64,000 nt of DNA from Buxus sempervirens (Eukaryota; Streptophyta; Magnoliopsida; Buxales; Buxaceae), in assembly GCA_947561395.2 (NCBI GenBank), contig OX387193.1:36096255-36160254 (forward strand), given 5' to 3'. The translations under genes and the position numbers were made by a program. Under the pieces are notes generated by a model. The model searched no databases and was not told the DNA's origin. It worked only from the letters and a program-made list of their open reading frames with translations. Of this stretch, positions 23,137 to 34,857 are shown piece by piece (the stretch's first letter is position 1; the number at the start of each line of letters is the position of its first letter).

Positions 23137-26100
23137 CTGCAGGTGCGGGGCTCCGTCTATCATGTAAGTCGTGATGTGGCGAACTATGGGGGCAAGAATA
23201 TCTTTTTAAATTGTTTCAGTTCATGAGTCTTATTATGTCACACATGTTTGTCTTGGATTGGAAATTGTTATTGTGGTATCATTGTATCATCGTGGTTTTG
23301 GTTTTATCGTTCACCTCATGACTATTATTGTAAAATCGTGGACTGTTTTACATCATGTACATTGCTACTTATTGAGATTCATTCTTACTCCAATTTCTCC
23401 CCAATTTTTAGGTACTCTTGGCGAGGACGTCAAATTTTGGGCTAATTGTAGATGGGTAATTTATATAGTTGTAGGTTGTTCATGGAATTGAAATCCTTGT
23501 ATATCATTATTTTTGATTAATAAAGAGAATTTAAATTCAAGTTTCCGCATTTACTCTGATTATAAATGTAGAAAAAGTTTTAAATTATCCAGTTTCTTTA
23601 GTTGCTTTGTTTATTTACCATAACACCTCGGGTTTGGGAATGAACCCGGAACCGGGGCGTTACAATGTTCTTTTCTGAGTTATATTTTTTTGTTTTATTA
23701 GTAGGTATGGATATTGAGAATAAGAAACTATAAGTGGTTAGATGTAAGACCCCAGATTTTTTAGTAACATAATTGGACGAATTAGTTAATATTATTATTA
23801 ATTAATATTGATGGATATTTCAGAAGCAAGGGTATTATGGGAATTTCGGAAATTTATTGAAGAGAGATGTTACCTAAGGTAAGTAGTTGCTAGTTAATTA
23901 ATAATATTATAACTGAATTTAAGTGGTTTTATTTAAAGTTATAGTGTAGATGGCATGGTGGAGTGGCAAGTGTAAAACCCTGGATTTTCCTAAAATAAAT
24001 AAGTAAATAAGATAATTAGTGAATAAACTAGAGAGATTTAGAAGTGAAGAAAAAAATTAGAAAAAGGCAAAAGTGGGAATCAAATTTATTTTATAAAGGA
24101 GAACTTGAAAAACTAATAATTAAGTTTTAAATTTCCAAAACTGTGAAGAGAAATAATTGGAATAATAATAAAATAATAAAACAAATTAAATAAGCCTGAA
24201 CATTGAGAAGTTAAGATTTAATTTAGGTATTAATCCAAGTGCAATTTTAAGGTTAAGAAGGATATGAGGAATAAAGATGAGGATTTTGGAAAAGATCCAA
24301 AGTTTAGATATGGAATTATAAAAAAAGGGTTAGACATTTCCCAATTAGCCAAATTAATATATTGAGTAATTAAATAATTATTAGACTTAAAATATTAAAT
24401 TAGACTTAATTTGGGTTAGGTTTGAATTTAAATAGCAAATTATGGCTTAAAAGTAGGAAAAAGGGTACATTGGTGATTATGGTTGATAAGGAGCCTTAAA
24501 TTTGAGGATAAGAGGAGCTTTGGGGTGTTTTAGTAATATTTTATAATAGGAAATTAAATTAGCATGAAAATAAATTAAATTAAGTCCTTTTGTATGAGAT
24601 TCTTAAAAGATGAATTAGAAGGAGGGGTAAGATAGGAAGGTTTCCTATTAAGATTGGGAATCCTATTTAGAAGGTCTCCTAAACCTATTAGGACTTCTAA
24701 TTAAGTGAGCTTATAAAAAGGAAGGTCTAGGGAAGGTGTAGGGTTTTTAGCAAATCAAAAATAAGGAGAAAGGAGAAGGGAATTCGTGCTTGGGCTTGGA
24801 AGAAAATAGGGGAAAGAAGAGAGAAAAGAAAATAGGGGTTTTAGGAAGGAGGAGTGCTGCAGATGGCCGACCAGCCAAGTTCGAACGAAGCTCTAGAAAA
24901 ATCCAACCGTTGGAATGAGCTGAAATTTGAGGTTATGATCTTCACTCGAGGAACTTCTGTAAAACCCCGAATTTTCCAAATATTAAAATAAAATAATAAT
25001 TCATATTCTTGAGGATTATTATGGATGAAAATAATTTATTATTGTAGGTGATGATATAATTAGTGGAGATCCAGAGTTGGACGTAGATCCGACCGTCCGA
25101 TCATGAGATATCAAGGTATGTGTTCTGATTGGGCAGTGTGTATAGGAAAGTTTGCATGTGAGATACATGGGATCAAGGAGTATATATATTAGTTTATTAA
25201 CCTAAACACATACGAATTGTATTTCGCTTGTATACTTCAGCCGCAAGTGACAAACTTGAACGACTGAGCGACTGAGGAAGAAGAAGGAGGAGGAAAGGAC
25301 TGGTTCTGTGTTCTTCATCGTCCAGGGATTATTTCACGTCTGTGAGTATAGTTGGTTGGAGAAAAAAAAGAGAAATCACGCACAAAAGAGGTAGGTGACA
25401 CTATTTTTGTTCGTCTGATTTGTATTTACGTTCGTTTAATCTCAAAAGCATGTTTTTATATGATCTATTGATGTATTTAGTTTGATAAACATGTTATAAG
25501 TATGTTAGAATGATATTGGATGAGAAAAATCACGTTTTGAAAGTGTTTCTGTTCTTTTTTGGGAGACCGCCAACCTCGACTGTGCTCGGCGCTAGTTATA
25601 AATCTTAGACCGCCGAAGACTGCTGGAAGACTTATCGTCGGCGTCCTGTTTTGCACTACCGCCGACCACAGACCGCCAAGGCGATCCTAAGCGATCCTAG
25701 GCGCTCTGTGCAAAATTTGCAGATTTTCGTAATTTCGAACCTGATTCAATTCCAAACTATTTTTAGACAATTTTAATGATTAATTAAGATGTTTTAAGAC
25801 CAAAATAAATTATCAAATACCCTTTTTGGGCAGAGAAATAAATAGGGAATTATTTTAGGTAATTAGCTGCCTGACTTGATCTTAAATAGGAAATTCTAAG
25901 TCTAATGCAGATAAACCTTTATAAATCAGAATAATTAGTTAAGGGATATAAATTTATATGTCAATAACCAGAATTCTACAAATAGAGACTTTAAAGCAGA
26001 AACTACCTTACAGACATTGGAGAAAGGACCCTATATACCTTTAGGTCTCATTGGTTAATTTAAATTGGACTACCCTAATTTCCCCCCACTAAATAACAAG

Positions 26101-26349
26101 TATCATATTGCTTTATGTGACCACCTTTAAAACTTTAAATAACCTTTAAGATACCTTAATTGATCCCACCACTACCATTAACCACTTGAGTCTTCCATTA
26201 TTAAGATAATCCCTTAATCAACATGAGTACACACTAATGAACTGGTTATGGAACAAGACTTTGGATTATCGATTGAACATGAAAGAACTATGATTATAAA
26301 CAATAATAGAATGTGAATGATTTGTACAATGGCTTGGTGGCCAGTTTTA

Positions 26350-26805
26350 TTAATTACCTGCTCGGTGGCAGAGATTATTACCTGCTTGGTGGCAGAGATT
26401 ATAACCCGCTTGGTGGCAGAGACCCTAACCCGTTTGGTGACGGAGACCCAACCTGCTTGGTGACGGAGACCCAACCTGCTTGGTGGCAGAGATTACCTGC
26501 TTGGTGGCAGAGACCCTAACCCGTTTGGTGACGGAGACCCAACCTGCTTGGTGGCAGAGATTACCCGCTTGGTGGCGGAGACCCTAACCCGCTTGGTGGC
26601 GGAGACCCAACCTGCTTGGTGGCAGAGATAACCCGTTTGGTGACAGAGACCCAACCTGCTTGGTGGCAGAGATAACCCGTTTGGTGATGGAGACCCAACC
26701 TGCTTGGTGGCAGAGATAACTCGCTTGGTGGCGGAGACATAACCCGCTTGGTGGCGGAGACATTACCCGCTTGGTGGCGGAGATACCCGCTTGGTGGCGA
26801 AGACA
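26350..26805 (+). repeat. Tandem array of 'gcttggtggcagag' units
   Basis: Units of about 23-25 bp of the form 'cctgcttggtggcagagat' or 'ccgcttggtggcggagacc' are repeated some 18 times. They are followed by 'cctgcgggagag' units like those of the other P copies. It sits in the same LTR position as the unrelated arrays at 10300 and 49350. Confidence 0.9.
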
Positions 26806-27551
26806 TTACCTCCTGCGGGAGAGATTTATTACCTCCTGTGGGGCAGATGTATTTCCTATGGATTGCATCCTACAGGAGAGGTACCTCATGTGGGGTAGAT
26901 GTGATTATGCGTGATTGCATCCCACATGTAGGATGGGTGTGTGAGTCACCACTGGAAGGTGAGGAAGCTATCTCCTACGGTAGAGGTAGATACTAGGTGG
27001 TCACATCCTGCGGTAGAGTTATGCTGTCTCCTGCAGGGGGTACCTGTAGTCTTAGAGATGTGCATTCTCCTGCGGAGCTTGTGTGGATACTATGTGTTTG
27101 TGTCCTATGGTAGAGATAGGCTACTACCTGAAGGTTGGCTTTTATTACTGATATAATGATTGATTCTCAGGTTGATGGATTGTTATTTAAAAGGAAATAT
27201 TGAAATGTCATAATTGAACAAAACTGCTATGATTTATGAGAACTGTTAAAATGGGATGTTATGGAATCATGAATAAAATGTGGAACTGCTCTTAAGAAGA
27301 CACTAAAGAAAATAAACCAGAAACCATGGGAATGTGAAATATAATACATTGTCCTTTAAATTGAAATGAAATGTACATGATTAACTTCCTTTAATTCGGG
27401 CATTGATTCAATGTTTGTTTGTATCGTGATTATTCGTTTATCTTATTGACCGTAATTATTCGTTTATTTTACCGAGCATGAAACCACTGTTATTTTCCAT
27501 ATATATATATATATATATATAACTGATTTTCCTCATGCATGTGTTACCTAT

Positions 27552-27569
27552 TGAGATATTCGTATCTCA
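27552..27569 (+). promoter_or_regulatory. Conserved LTR hairpin with TTCG loop
   Basis: TGAGATA-TTCG-TATCTCA is a perfect 7-bp stem with a 4-base loop, about 26 bp before the acceptor-like CAG. Identical copies occur at 11199-11216 and, inverted, at 19726-19743 and 53398-53415. Variants with other loops occur at 3754-3771 and 57962-57977. The function is unknown. The position near the 3' end of the LTR could fit an RNA structure near a splice or processing site. Confidence 0.75.
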
Positions 27570-30500
27570 CCCCTATTTCATATTTTATTTTTCAGGTCAT
27601 CTTGGAGAGGACGCCACGGGTAAGACAGATAGTGGGTTGAAGTCTAGAAATTCCATATGAAAAGAGTAGGATGATTTTATATAGTTGTATTTATTTTATT
27701 GGAATCATAATAGATGATTTGGTAGGATATTAAGAGTTAGTTAATTTGTAGCTCCCTTTCATTTGAGTAATTGATGTAATAGGGAGATTCAGTTTCTAAT
27801 AAATGATTTAAGCTTTCTAGCACTCTGATAAAACTTAGTTCTTTATTTCCTTATATTTGAACTGATTGTAATGTACCACAAGTTAATGCCTTGATCCGAG
27901 TCAAAATGAGAAAAAAATGACCCGGATTTCGGAGCATTACAACTTCAATCTGAACGGTGAAGATTGGATTTGGAGGAGTTTAAGGTGGTACGAACAAGCT
28001 CAGAAAATGGCTGGGTGAGCAGATTTGTTGACAGATTTAGTTCATATATAAGGCAAGTAGCAAACCCTTGAAACTAGAGAAATTGCATGTTTTTCCTTGT
28101 GATTTAGATGTTTTATCGTTGTATTATTCGAGATGGATTTATTGGAAAAGTTTGATGATGTATAATGATTGAGTTTGTGATTTAAAACTTTCTTTAAGAA
28201 CCAAGAAAAGTGTTGATCATGGGTGGTTAATTTAGAAAGAAACCTTAGATAAATAGAAAGATAATGGAATTAGTATAGGGTTGTCTCAGAACATGTTTAG
28301 GATGGAATGCATATGTTTAGATCCAAATTAAAATAATAATAGAATTAGAAAGTTCGAAAAATTTAGTAAAACCCAGAAAACTAAGTTTTTGGGCAGAGCG
28401 CCCGAAGGTCTGCTTGAGTGCAACTACGAGTGCCTTGTCTGTATGTTTTAAATAGAACCTGAAATCCAGCCACCTGAAAGACCGTTCGAGCACCTCTTCG
28501 AGCGATCTGTGTTAGAATTTCCAAATTTTGGGATTTGTGCCCAGATTTAATTTTTAATGATTTTCTGTAAATTTTAAAGTTGTAACACCTGTAACTAGGT
28601 TAATTTGAGATGTAGGAAGTGGCGGAATTAAATTTGGATTAATGGATAGTAATTTGGAATGATAAATGTAAAGATGAATTTTATGGAGATGTTTTGAGGA
28701 AAAAGATGACTTAACCTATTTAGACCTGATTTTGGGTAGCTTTACCTATTCCTAAACTTCACCACATACCTAAATTTACCTCAGGAAGGATTAAATAGCA
28801 AAGTCAATAAATTTTGACACCTTAGGTTCTTTAAAGGGTAAACTTTGGGTATTCTTTAGCAAATATCTGGAATAAAAACCAACAAGGGGATGAATTTTTG
28901 TGAATCATAAAATACTGATTTGGCAAATTATCTAACACTTTCACACGGGTAAATTAAGAGTGTTCATATTATTAAATTTCTGTTTAGAAAACCAATGAGT
29001 GATTTGGGCATGTTTAACTATAAATATTGTGTTTTCAAGGCTTGGATTGTGTTTTCTATTTATTTCCAGATCTGATCCATTTCTTGCATTCGATGTTATA
29101 TCTCTGGACCTTTGCATATGGTTTTATTAATGAATTGACAGAATTATTGAAGACCTCCGTGTACCTCGAGGATGCCCCATGTATCTTGGGATGATATTTG
29201 TAAGCACCTCATTGTTGCGCTCCCAGCAAAGCCGGAAATGCAAACCCTGGACAGAAAGTCAAACCCTAAGGGGTGAAAAATTGACTTTTTGATCAAGTGA
29301 TAATTGGCCACCTCGCTTTATGTCAATGGATAGAGAATCCCGACACGGTTCCAACGCAACTGGGTTTGCAGGAATAGGAGTCTGGATGAAGGATCTGCAG
29401 GCCGGTCAAACTTGAGGGGGAGCCGAAAGTTGACTTTTTTCTAAAGCCCGATCCAGATGCTTACCCCTATGTCATTGGATAGAGGGCTCTGATACGATTC
29501 TAACGCAACTGAGTTTGCCCAGATCGGAGTCCGGATGGAGAAGATATAAGCTGTCGAAGTTTCCGAACAGCAAAACCGGCAAACTGTACACGTGGCAAAA
29601 AGCTGCGCACATGGCAAGTTGCGTAGGAAAATATCTCTGGGATCAAATCCGTGAATATCCAAATGTATGAAATATCCTAGAGACTAAATTTGTATAAATC
29701 GCAAGGGGGTGGCTCTTTTTGGGTTGGGGGATTTTTTGGTGGAGAGCTTTTCTTCGGTTGGGATTTTTGGGGTTCTTCTTCGGTCGTTTTTTTGGGTTTT
29801 CGTGGGCTCCCGTTGCTGTTCTCAAGTCTTCTTCCTTCACCTGAAGCCCTTTCTTCTCAGCCCTACTCGCCTCCATAAGCTCCAAGCACCTCACCCTGAT
29901 CGTGGGATTCTCTCTTGCTTACCTTCGTCTTCTCCATTTCCACCTAAGCGAGTGAAAGCTTGCTACTATCGGTGCTGTAAAAGTGGAGGCTCCAATTGCT
30001 GTCCTGCTTCGAGGAGGCATCTCCACTCTGCTCCAGAACTCAAGAACCACCAGGTGAGGGTCCTGTTACTTTAGGTTACACATATATAAATATGCGATTT
30101 TTCTAAAGGATTTCATAAGCCGGTCTTATTCCGTGGTATAAGACTATTTCCGTGAAAGCTTGCCATGCATTTTCTTTCCATTTCCACCCCATGAAGGCCA
30201 CCAAGTAAGGAAGAGGAAGGTGCATGCATTGTCCACGTTAAAGAGGGAGCATGTTCCCTCAAGTTCCCTTCATCTAAATGTACCCCTGTAAACCCCCCTT
30301 CTATTTCCCTTCTTCGAGTGTTCAGTGCATGAGCATGGAGGCTAGGCTCAGGTTTGGCTAGAAGTTGAGGTCCTGCATGCTGGGGTACTTTCCTATGCTC
30401 TCTTCGCCTGGTTTCCTTTTTACTGATTTTCTTTCACATGCATGTGTAGATTTAAGTCCGATTCTGTAATCTCTCTGCTCAGTCTTTCTTCATTTTGGTT

Positions 30501-31213
30501 ACTGTCATAGGAGTCAAGCATGATCCCTTCCCCGACTCACCTGCCGTTTCGCTCATGCAAGCATGCTCTATTACAAAGGTTAGATTAAACTTGAAGCAGG
30601 TTAGAATAGTTTGGATGTATGTTTAAGCGTCTCCTGGGAGTCTAAGGGACTTTGAGAATGTGTTACAGAGACTGGAAATCAAGCCAGTCTCTGAGCTTCA
30701 AAAAAAAAAAAGAGTATCGTATTTGCATGCGCTGAGCTCACGGGGGGCGATTTTGTGTCCGCCAAGCTCGGGCCGAGCTCGCGCCAGGTGCTTTTTCTTG
30801 TCGTTTTGGTTCCGCCGGGCTCGCGCTAACCTCGCGCCTAGCGCCTGAGGTCAGTGCACCTCGCTCAAATGCCCAGTTGCTTGCGGTCGACCAACCCTAA
30901 ACCCAATATTTTTTGGAAACCCGAAAATACCCTTTACCATGCTTCGGGGGCCCCAGGTCCGTCCCCTTGGACCCGGAATAGTGAGCCGGTCTCCCCTGGT
31001 AAGTGTCAGTTTTGCATATTTTCTGTGATGTATATTCTGTAATTGTTGCTGGATGTGGATGGCATTTCCAAACCGAACCAAATGAACCAATAGGGTTTCC
31101 GGGTCACCTGGAAACCCAATGTAAGCACCTCATTTTTGCGCTCCCAGAAAAAAAAAAAAAACCAAAAATGCAAACCCTGGACAGAAAGTCAAACCCTAAG
31201 GGGTGAAAAGTTG

Positions 31214-31960
31214 ACTTTTTGATCAAGTGAAAATCGGCCACCTCGCTTTATGCCATTGGATAGAGAATCTCGACACGGTTCCAACGCAACTGAGTTTGCA
31301 GGAATCGGGGTCCGGACGAAGGTTCGGCGGGCGGTCAAACTTAAGGAAAATCCAAGAGTTGACTTTTCCTCGAATTCCGTGCCAAGTACCTTGCTTTATA
31401 TCATTGGATAGAGAATCTCGACACGATTCCAACGCAACTGAGTTTGCAGAAATCGGGGTCCGGATGAAGGTTCTGCTGGCGGTCAAACCTGAGCAGAGCC
31501 AAGAGTTGACTTTCTGCTAAAATCCGATCCAGAGGCCTACCCCTAGGTCATTGGATAGAGAATCTCGACACAATCCCAACGCAACTGAGTTTGCAGGAAT
31601 CGGGGTCCGGATGAAGGTTCTGCGGGCGGTCAAACTTGAGCAGAGCCAAAAGTTGACTTTCTGCTAAAATCCGATCCAGAGGCCTACCCCTAGGTCATTG
31701 GATAGAGAATCTCAACACGATCCCAACGCAACTGAGTTTGCAGGAATCGGGGTCCGGACGAAGGTTCTGCGGGCGGTCAAACTTGAGCAGAACCAAAAGT
31801 TGACTTTCTGCTAAAATCCGATCCAGAGACCTACCCCTAGGTCATTGGATAGAGAGTCTCGACACGGTTCCAACGCAACCGAGTTTGCAGGAATCGGGGT
31901 CCGGATGAAGGTTCTGCGGGCAGTCAAACTTGAGCAGAGCCAAAAGTTGACTTTCTGCTA
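31214..31960 (+). promoter_or_regulatory. U3 tandem repeat with W-box-like core, period about 147 bp
   Basis: Each unit has 'gttgactttctgctaaaatc', 'tcattggatagagaatctcg', 'ccaacgcaactgagtttgca' and 'atcggggtccgga'. TTGACT is a W-box, the site bound by plant WRKY factors. Six units here, seven in the 3' LTR (44210-45095), fewer in the older solo LTR at 29199 and at 63283. Sitting upstream of the TATA box, it could act as an enhancer array; that is inference. Confidence 0.75.
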
Positions 31961-32105
31961 AAATCCGATCTGGAGGCCTACCCCTAGGTCATGGGATGGA
32001 GGGCTCCGATACGATTCTAATGAAACTAAGTTTGCCCAGATCGGAGTCCGGATGAAGGAAATATGAGCTGACGAAATTCCCGGGCAGCAAAACCAGCAAT
32101 CTGCG

Positions 32106-32131
32106 CACGTGGCAAAAAGCTGCACACGTGG
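32106..32131 (+). promoter_or_regulatory. Paired G-boxes upstream of the TATA box
   Basis: Two CACGTGGC motifs about 18 bp apart, separated by AAAAAGCTGCA. CACGTGGC is the G-box/ABRE core bound by bZIP and bHLH factors. Both are repeated at the same place in the 3' LTR (near 45250 and 45268). In the older solo LTR only the first is intact, and the second reads CACATGGC. Confidence 0.6.
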
Positions 32132-32277
32132 CGAGTTGCGCAGGAAAATATCTCGGGGATTAAATCCGTAAATATCCAAACATACGAAATATCCCAGGGA
32201 CTAAATCCGTGAAAATCCGAGAATATCGGATTAAATCAAAAATTGCCAGGGACTAAATCCGAATTTTTTAGATTTTT

Positions 32278-32335
32278 ACGTCCGGCGAGCGGCGGCATTA
32301 AATGATTTTCATCATTATGCCGCTCGCACGGACGT
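32278..32335. repeat. Long imperfect inverted repeat upstream of TATA
   Basis: The left arm runs ACGTCCG, GCGAGCGGC, then GCATTAAATGAT. The right arm is ATCATTATGCC, GCTCGC, then CGGACGT. The arms of 25-29 bp pair with small bulges around a short TTTC loop. An identical copy lies at 45419-45479. It is absent at the corresponding place in the older solo LTR. Confidence 0.8.
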
Positions 32336-32399
32336 GGCAAGCGGGCTTGCGCCCACCTTGAGCTGGGCGCCAAGGTGAGCGGCACCCCTTTTCCCTGCC

Positions 32400-32407
32400 T
32401 ATAAAAG
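32400..32407 (+). promoter_or_regulatory. TATA box of the TR-GAG LTR
   Basis: TATAAAAG in a GC-rich setting, 1280 bp into the LTR, followed by a pyrimidine-rich leader. The 3' LTR equivalent is at 45543-45550. Confidence 0.7.
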
Positions 32408-33152
32408 CCGCGAGAGTTCGGATTGTTGGAGGTTCGGCATTTTTCGGGTTCTGCATGTTTTGGTTCGACCTTCTTGTGGTTAGAGACCTTTTGTTTGCCG
32501 GGCAGTTTTGTAAGGTTGCCTGTTTCTTTTTTCGGCATTCTTTGTTCGGCTTTTGAAGACCCTGTTCCTCTCTTCCTCTTCTTCCTCATCAAACCCGAAG
32601 GAGACCTCGCTGTGGGTGTGGAGAGTAACTGCTCCGGCAACCATTTGTGCTTCAAGGAGATGCTTCCCCCCTTCTAGGGTCTCGAAACATTCAAGGTAAT
32701 GTTCTCTCTTGTATTTTTTACACAGCATATCTAAGATTAGATTCATTTGGCCGTGTTTAGAAAGATAAGTCTGTCCCGGGACCAGATCTGGTCTTTTGCC
32801 TGCTTCGGATTCATTTTGCCTGCTTGCTTTTGTTATTGGTTTCATTTTACAGGAGTATGTTCCTGCGAGGATCTAATGTATCCCGATAAAGCCCCCCCGT
32901 TCCCTTCTTCCTTATTCGGGTTCTGTTAAGTCATGGTGTTGTCAGTGTCTGTTTCCGGATTTTATTATGTTCTGTTAGTGTTTTGTTCGGATTTGTAGGT
33001 TTGCAAAGAGGTTTGATCCTCACAACTTAGGTTAGATTAATTTCCAGGTATGTTAGAGGTCTGCTGGGGTTCTAAGGATCCCCAGAAACCAGTCACAGAG
33101 CTAAAAACCAGTCGGAAATGGAGTTTGGAGAGAAAAAACAGAGAGTCAGGGT

Positions 33153-33495
33153 CTGCGCTGAGCTCACGCTCACCTCGCGCTGAGCTCGCGCTCACCTAGC
33201 TCGGGTCCGCTCACCTCGCGCTGAGCTCACGCTCACCTCGCGCTGAGCTCGCGCTCACCTAGCTTGGGTCCGCTCACCTCGCGCTGAGCTCACGCTCATC
33301 TCGCGCTGAGCTCGCGCTCACCTAGCTTGGGTCCGCTCACCTCGCGCTCACCTTGCGCTCACCTCATGCTCACCTAAAATTGGATGCGCTCACCTCGCGC
33401 TCACCTCGTGCTCACCTCGTGCTCACCTAAAATTGGATGCGCTCACCTCGCGCTCACCTCGCGCTCACCTCGTGCTCACCTCGCGCTCACCTCGA
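33153..33495 (+). repeat. GCTCACCT/GAGCTC array in the 5' LTR
   Basis: Interlocking words GCGCTGAGCTC, GCGCTCACCTC and CTAGCTCGGGTCC repeat with a larger unit near 65 bp. The same array in the 3' LTR (46294-47047) is about 410 bp longer, made of extra blocks of the same units. This difference between LTRs of one element shows rapid copy-number change after or during integration. Confidence 0.88.
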
Positions 33496-33524
33496 TTTTT
33501 TGGTGCGCCCACTTCACCTTTACC

Positions 33525-33760
33525 TTAAAAAATCCCGAAAATGCCCTTTACCTTAAATAAAATCCCGAAAATGCCCTTTACCTTAAAAAATCCCGAAAAT
33601 GCCCTTTACCTTAAATAAAATCCCGAAAATGCCCTTTACCCTGAAAAATCCCGAAAATGCCCTTTACCCTAAAATCCCTAAAATGCCCTTTACCTTAAAA
33701 GATCCCGAAAATGCCCTTTGCCTTGAAAAATCCCGAAAATGCCCTTTGCCTTGATAAATC
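33525..33760 (+). repeat. 'aaaatgccctttacctt' array
   Basis: Units of 25-33 bp, 'aaaatcccgaaaatgccctttacctt' with short length variants, about eight copies. Present with the same copy number in the 3' LTR (about 47080-47315). No coding potential. Confidence 0.85.
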
Positions 33761-34839
33761 CCTCCCCTTGGACCTAGTACAATGAGCCAGTTTTTTTTCT
33801 CTGACAGAGTGTCTATCTTGTGTTTTTTCGTGTGATTATTGCTAGATGTGAATGATATTTCCGAACCGGATAAACCAATAGGGTTTCTGGGTCACCCGGA
33901 AACCCAACATGGGACTTGGACTCCCGGTCCAACTTGACTTCCAGTGGGCCTTCCAACGGGGCCCACCAAGCCCAATAAACACCAAAGCATGCCATTAAAA
34001 TAACTTAAGTAAAATGAACAATTTGAACCGGGCGGGCCAAACCCAATGCGGCCCACCCGAGCCTCGTTATGTGAAATTGATGCATGAATTGCGTGGTTTG
34101 GCCGAGACCAAGGGCAAGGGCCTACCGGGCCCGCAAAAGCCCACCAACCGAACCAAGGAAGGGTGCAAGCCCTAATTTCTGGTAACTTGGGCTTACAAGC
34201 CCAGATTTGGACTACGGGCCCCAAGCCCAGTGTCCAGCTCACTTTGGCAGATTAAAAAGATAAATCTAATAAAAATACTTGGCCACCATGTGGGCCCACC
34301 TTAGGGGCCCACAAACCAGTCCGGCCCACTTGTGCATGAAAAACACTTAATCTTCAAAGCTTAACTTAAAGTAAAATCTATTGAACTAACCAAAGCCCAA
34401 AGGACCTCTCAGGCTAGACTGAGGTCCACAAGGGTACACGGGCTTCACTAAGCCCACCAAGGATACCGTGGGCCTTCCAACAGGGCCCACCCAACCAGAC
34501 CCAGATCACCTAATTAAACAAGATAAAAGCAATTAAAGGGACCCACACCACTCAGGTGGTCCCGCCAGACTTAACCAAACTGCATATCGGATTAGGAATC
34601 GGGTGAGACCAATGGAAGCTGACTCAAACCAGGGAACCCACGGGACCCGTCATTCGACGGGGTGGACCGGGGTGTCTATGGACTTCCCCGAACCACAACC
34701 GAGAACAGACTTAGAATCTCAAGCCGCAGACCAAAAAGCCCTAATAGGCAAAATTAGGCACCCGGGTGTCCGCCTGCACCCCATCAGGCGGTGGCGACTC
34801 CGAATTACCCCGTGCCGCGTTTCTGACGCGCGCACAGCC

Positions 34840-34857
34840 TGGCGACTCTGCTGGGGA
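34840..34857 (+). other. Primer-binding site of the TR-GAG element
   Basis: TGGCGACTCTGCTGGGGA starts three bases after the 5' LTR. This sequence is the primer site typical of Tat/Ogre-type plant elements, usually assigned to tRNA-Arg. The tRNA assignment is from memory of the lineage and not shown here. Confidence 0.85.

Larger units (their letters stand above)
16886..23664 (+). mobile_element. Solo LTR, family A, about 3.0 kb, itself interrupted
   Basis: Begins TGTAAAACCCTGGATTTTCC and ends GGAACCGGGGCGTTACA, with a perfect TSD ATGTT (16881-16885 and 23665-23669). It is inserted in the chromovirus leader. TATAAAAG at 17388-17395 is followed 345 bp later by donor-like AAG/GTAAGTAGTA (GT at 17733). 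There is a GC-rich island at 18075-18195 and an acceptor-like TTTTTAG ending 23411. The nested insertion 19394-23136 lies between these. The family twin is 23971-50205, sharing the 'ccgaccagcca' and 'aatccaaccgttggaatg' leader blocks. No gene is present. Confidence 0.92.
24959..27941 (+). mobile_element. Solo LTR, family P, 2983 bp, uninterrupted
   Basis: Begins TGTAAAACCCCGAATTTTCC and ends CCCGGATTTCGGAGCATTACA, with a perfect TSD ACTTC (24954-24958 and 27942-27946). It is the cleanest example of the P layout: TATATATA 25181-25188, donor-like GAG/GTAGGTGACA (GT at 25391), GC-rich island 25560-25715, tandem array 26350-26805, AT microsatellite near 27500-27520, perfect hairpin 27552-27569, acceptor-like TTTTTCAG ending 27595, then GGAGAGGACGCCACGG. 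Open frames at 26214-27156 come from the array and are not genes. Confidence 0.95.
31120..34836 (+). mobile_element. 5' LTR of the TR-GAG element, 3717 bp
   Basis: TGTAAGCACC to GACGCGCGCACA. In order: an A-run near 31147, six U3 repeat units with TTGACT cores (31214-31960), two CACGTGGC G-boxes (32106 and 32124), a long imperfect hairpin (32278-32335), TATAAAAG (32400-32407), a pyrimidine-rich leader, a GCTCACCT array (33153-33495), an 'aaaatgccctttacc' array (33525-33760), then GC-rich unique sequence to the end. Open frames in it recur identically at the matching place in the 3' LTR and look non-coding. Confidence 0.95.

Noticed and set aside
26214..27156. Array of about 24-bp repeats considered as a CRISPR-like array
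   Set aside because: Units are directly adjacent and degenerate, without unique spacers or cas genes, in a plant LTR.
29643..30074. Possible host exon (83-121 codon frames with Ser/Pro-rich peptides)
   Set aside because: The segment is the pyrimidine-rich leader of the family T solo LTR, aligned with the leader after 32400.
32236..32845. Frames of 84-139 codons duplicated exactly at 45379-45988
   Set aside because: Duplicated because they lie in the two LTRs of one element. They overlap the TATA box and leader on both strands and show no protein family features.
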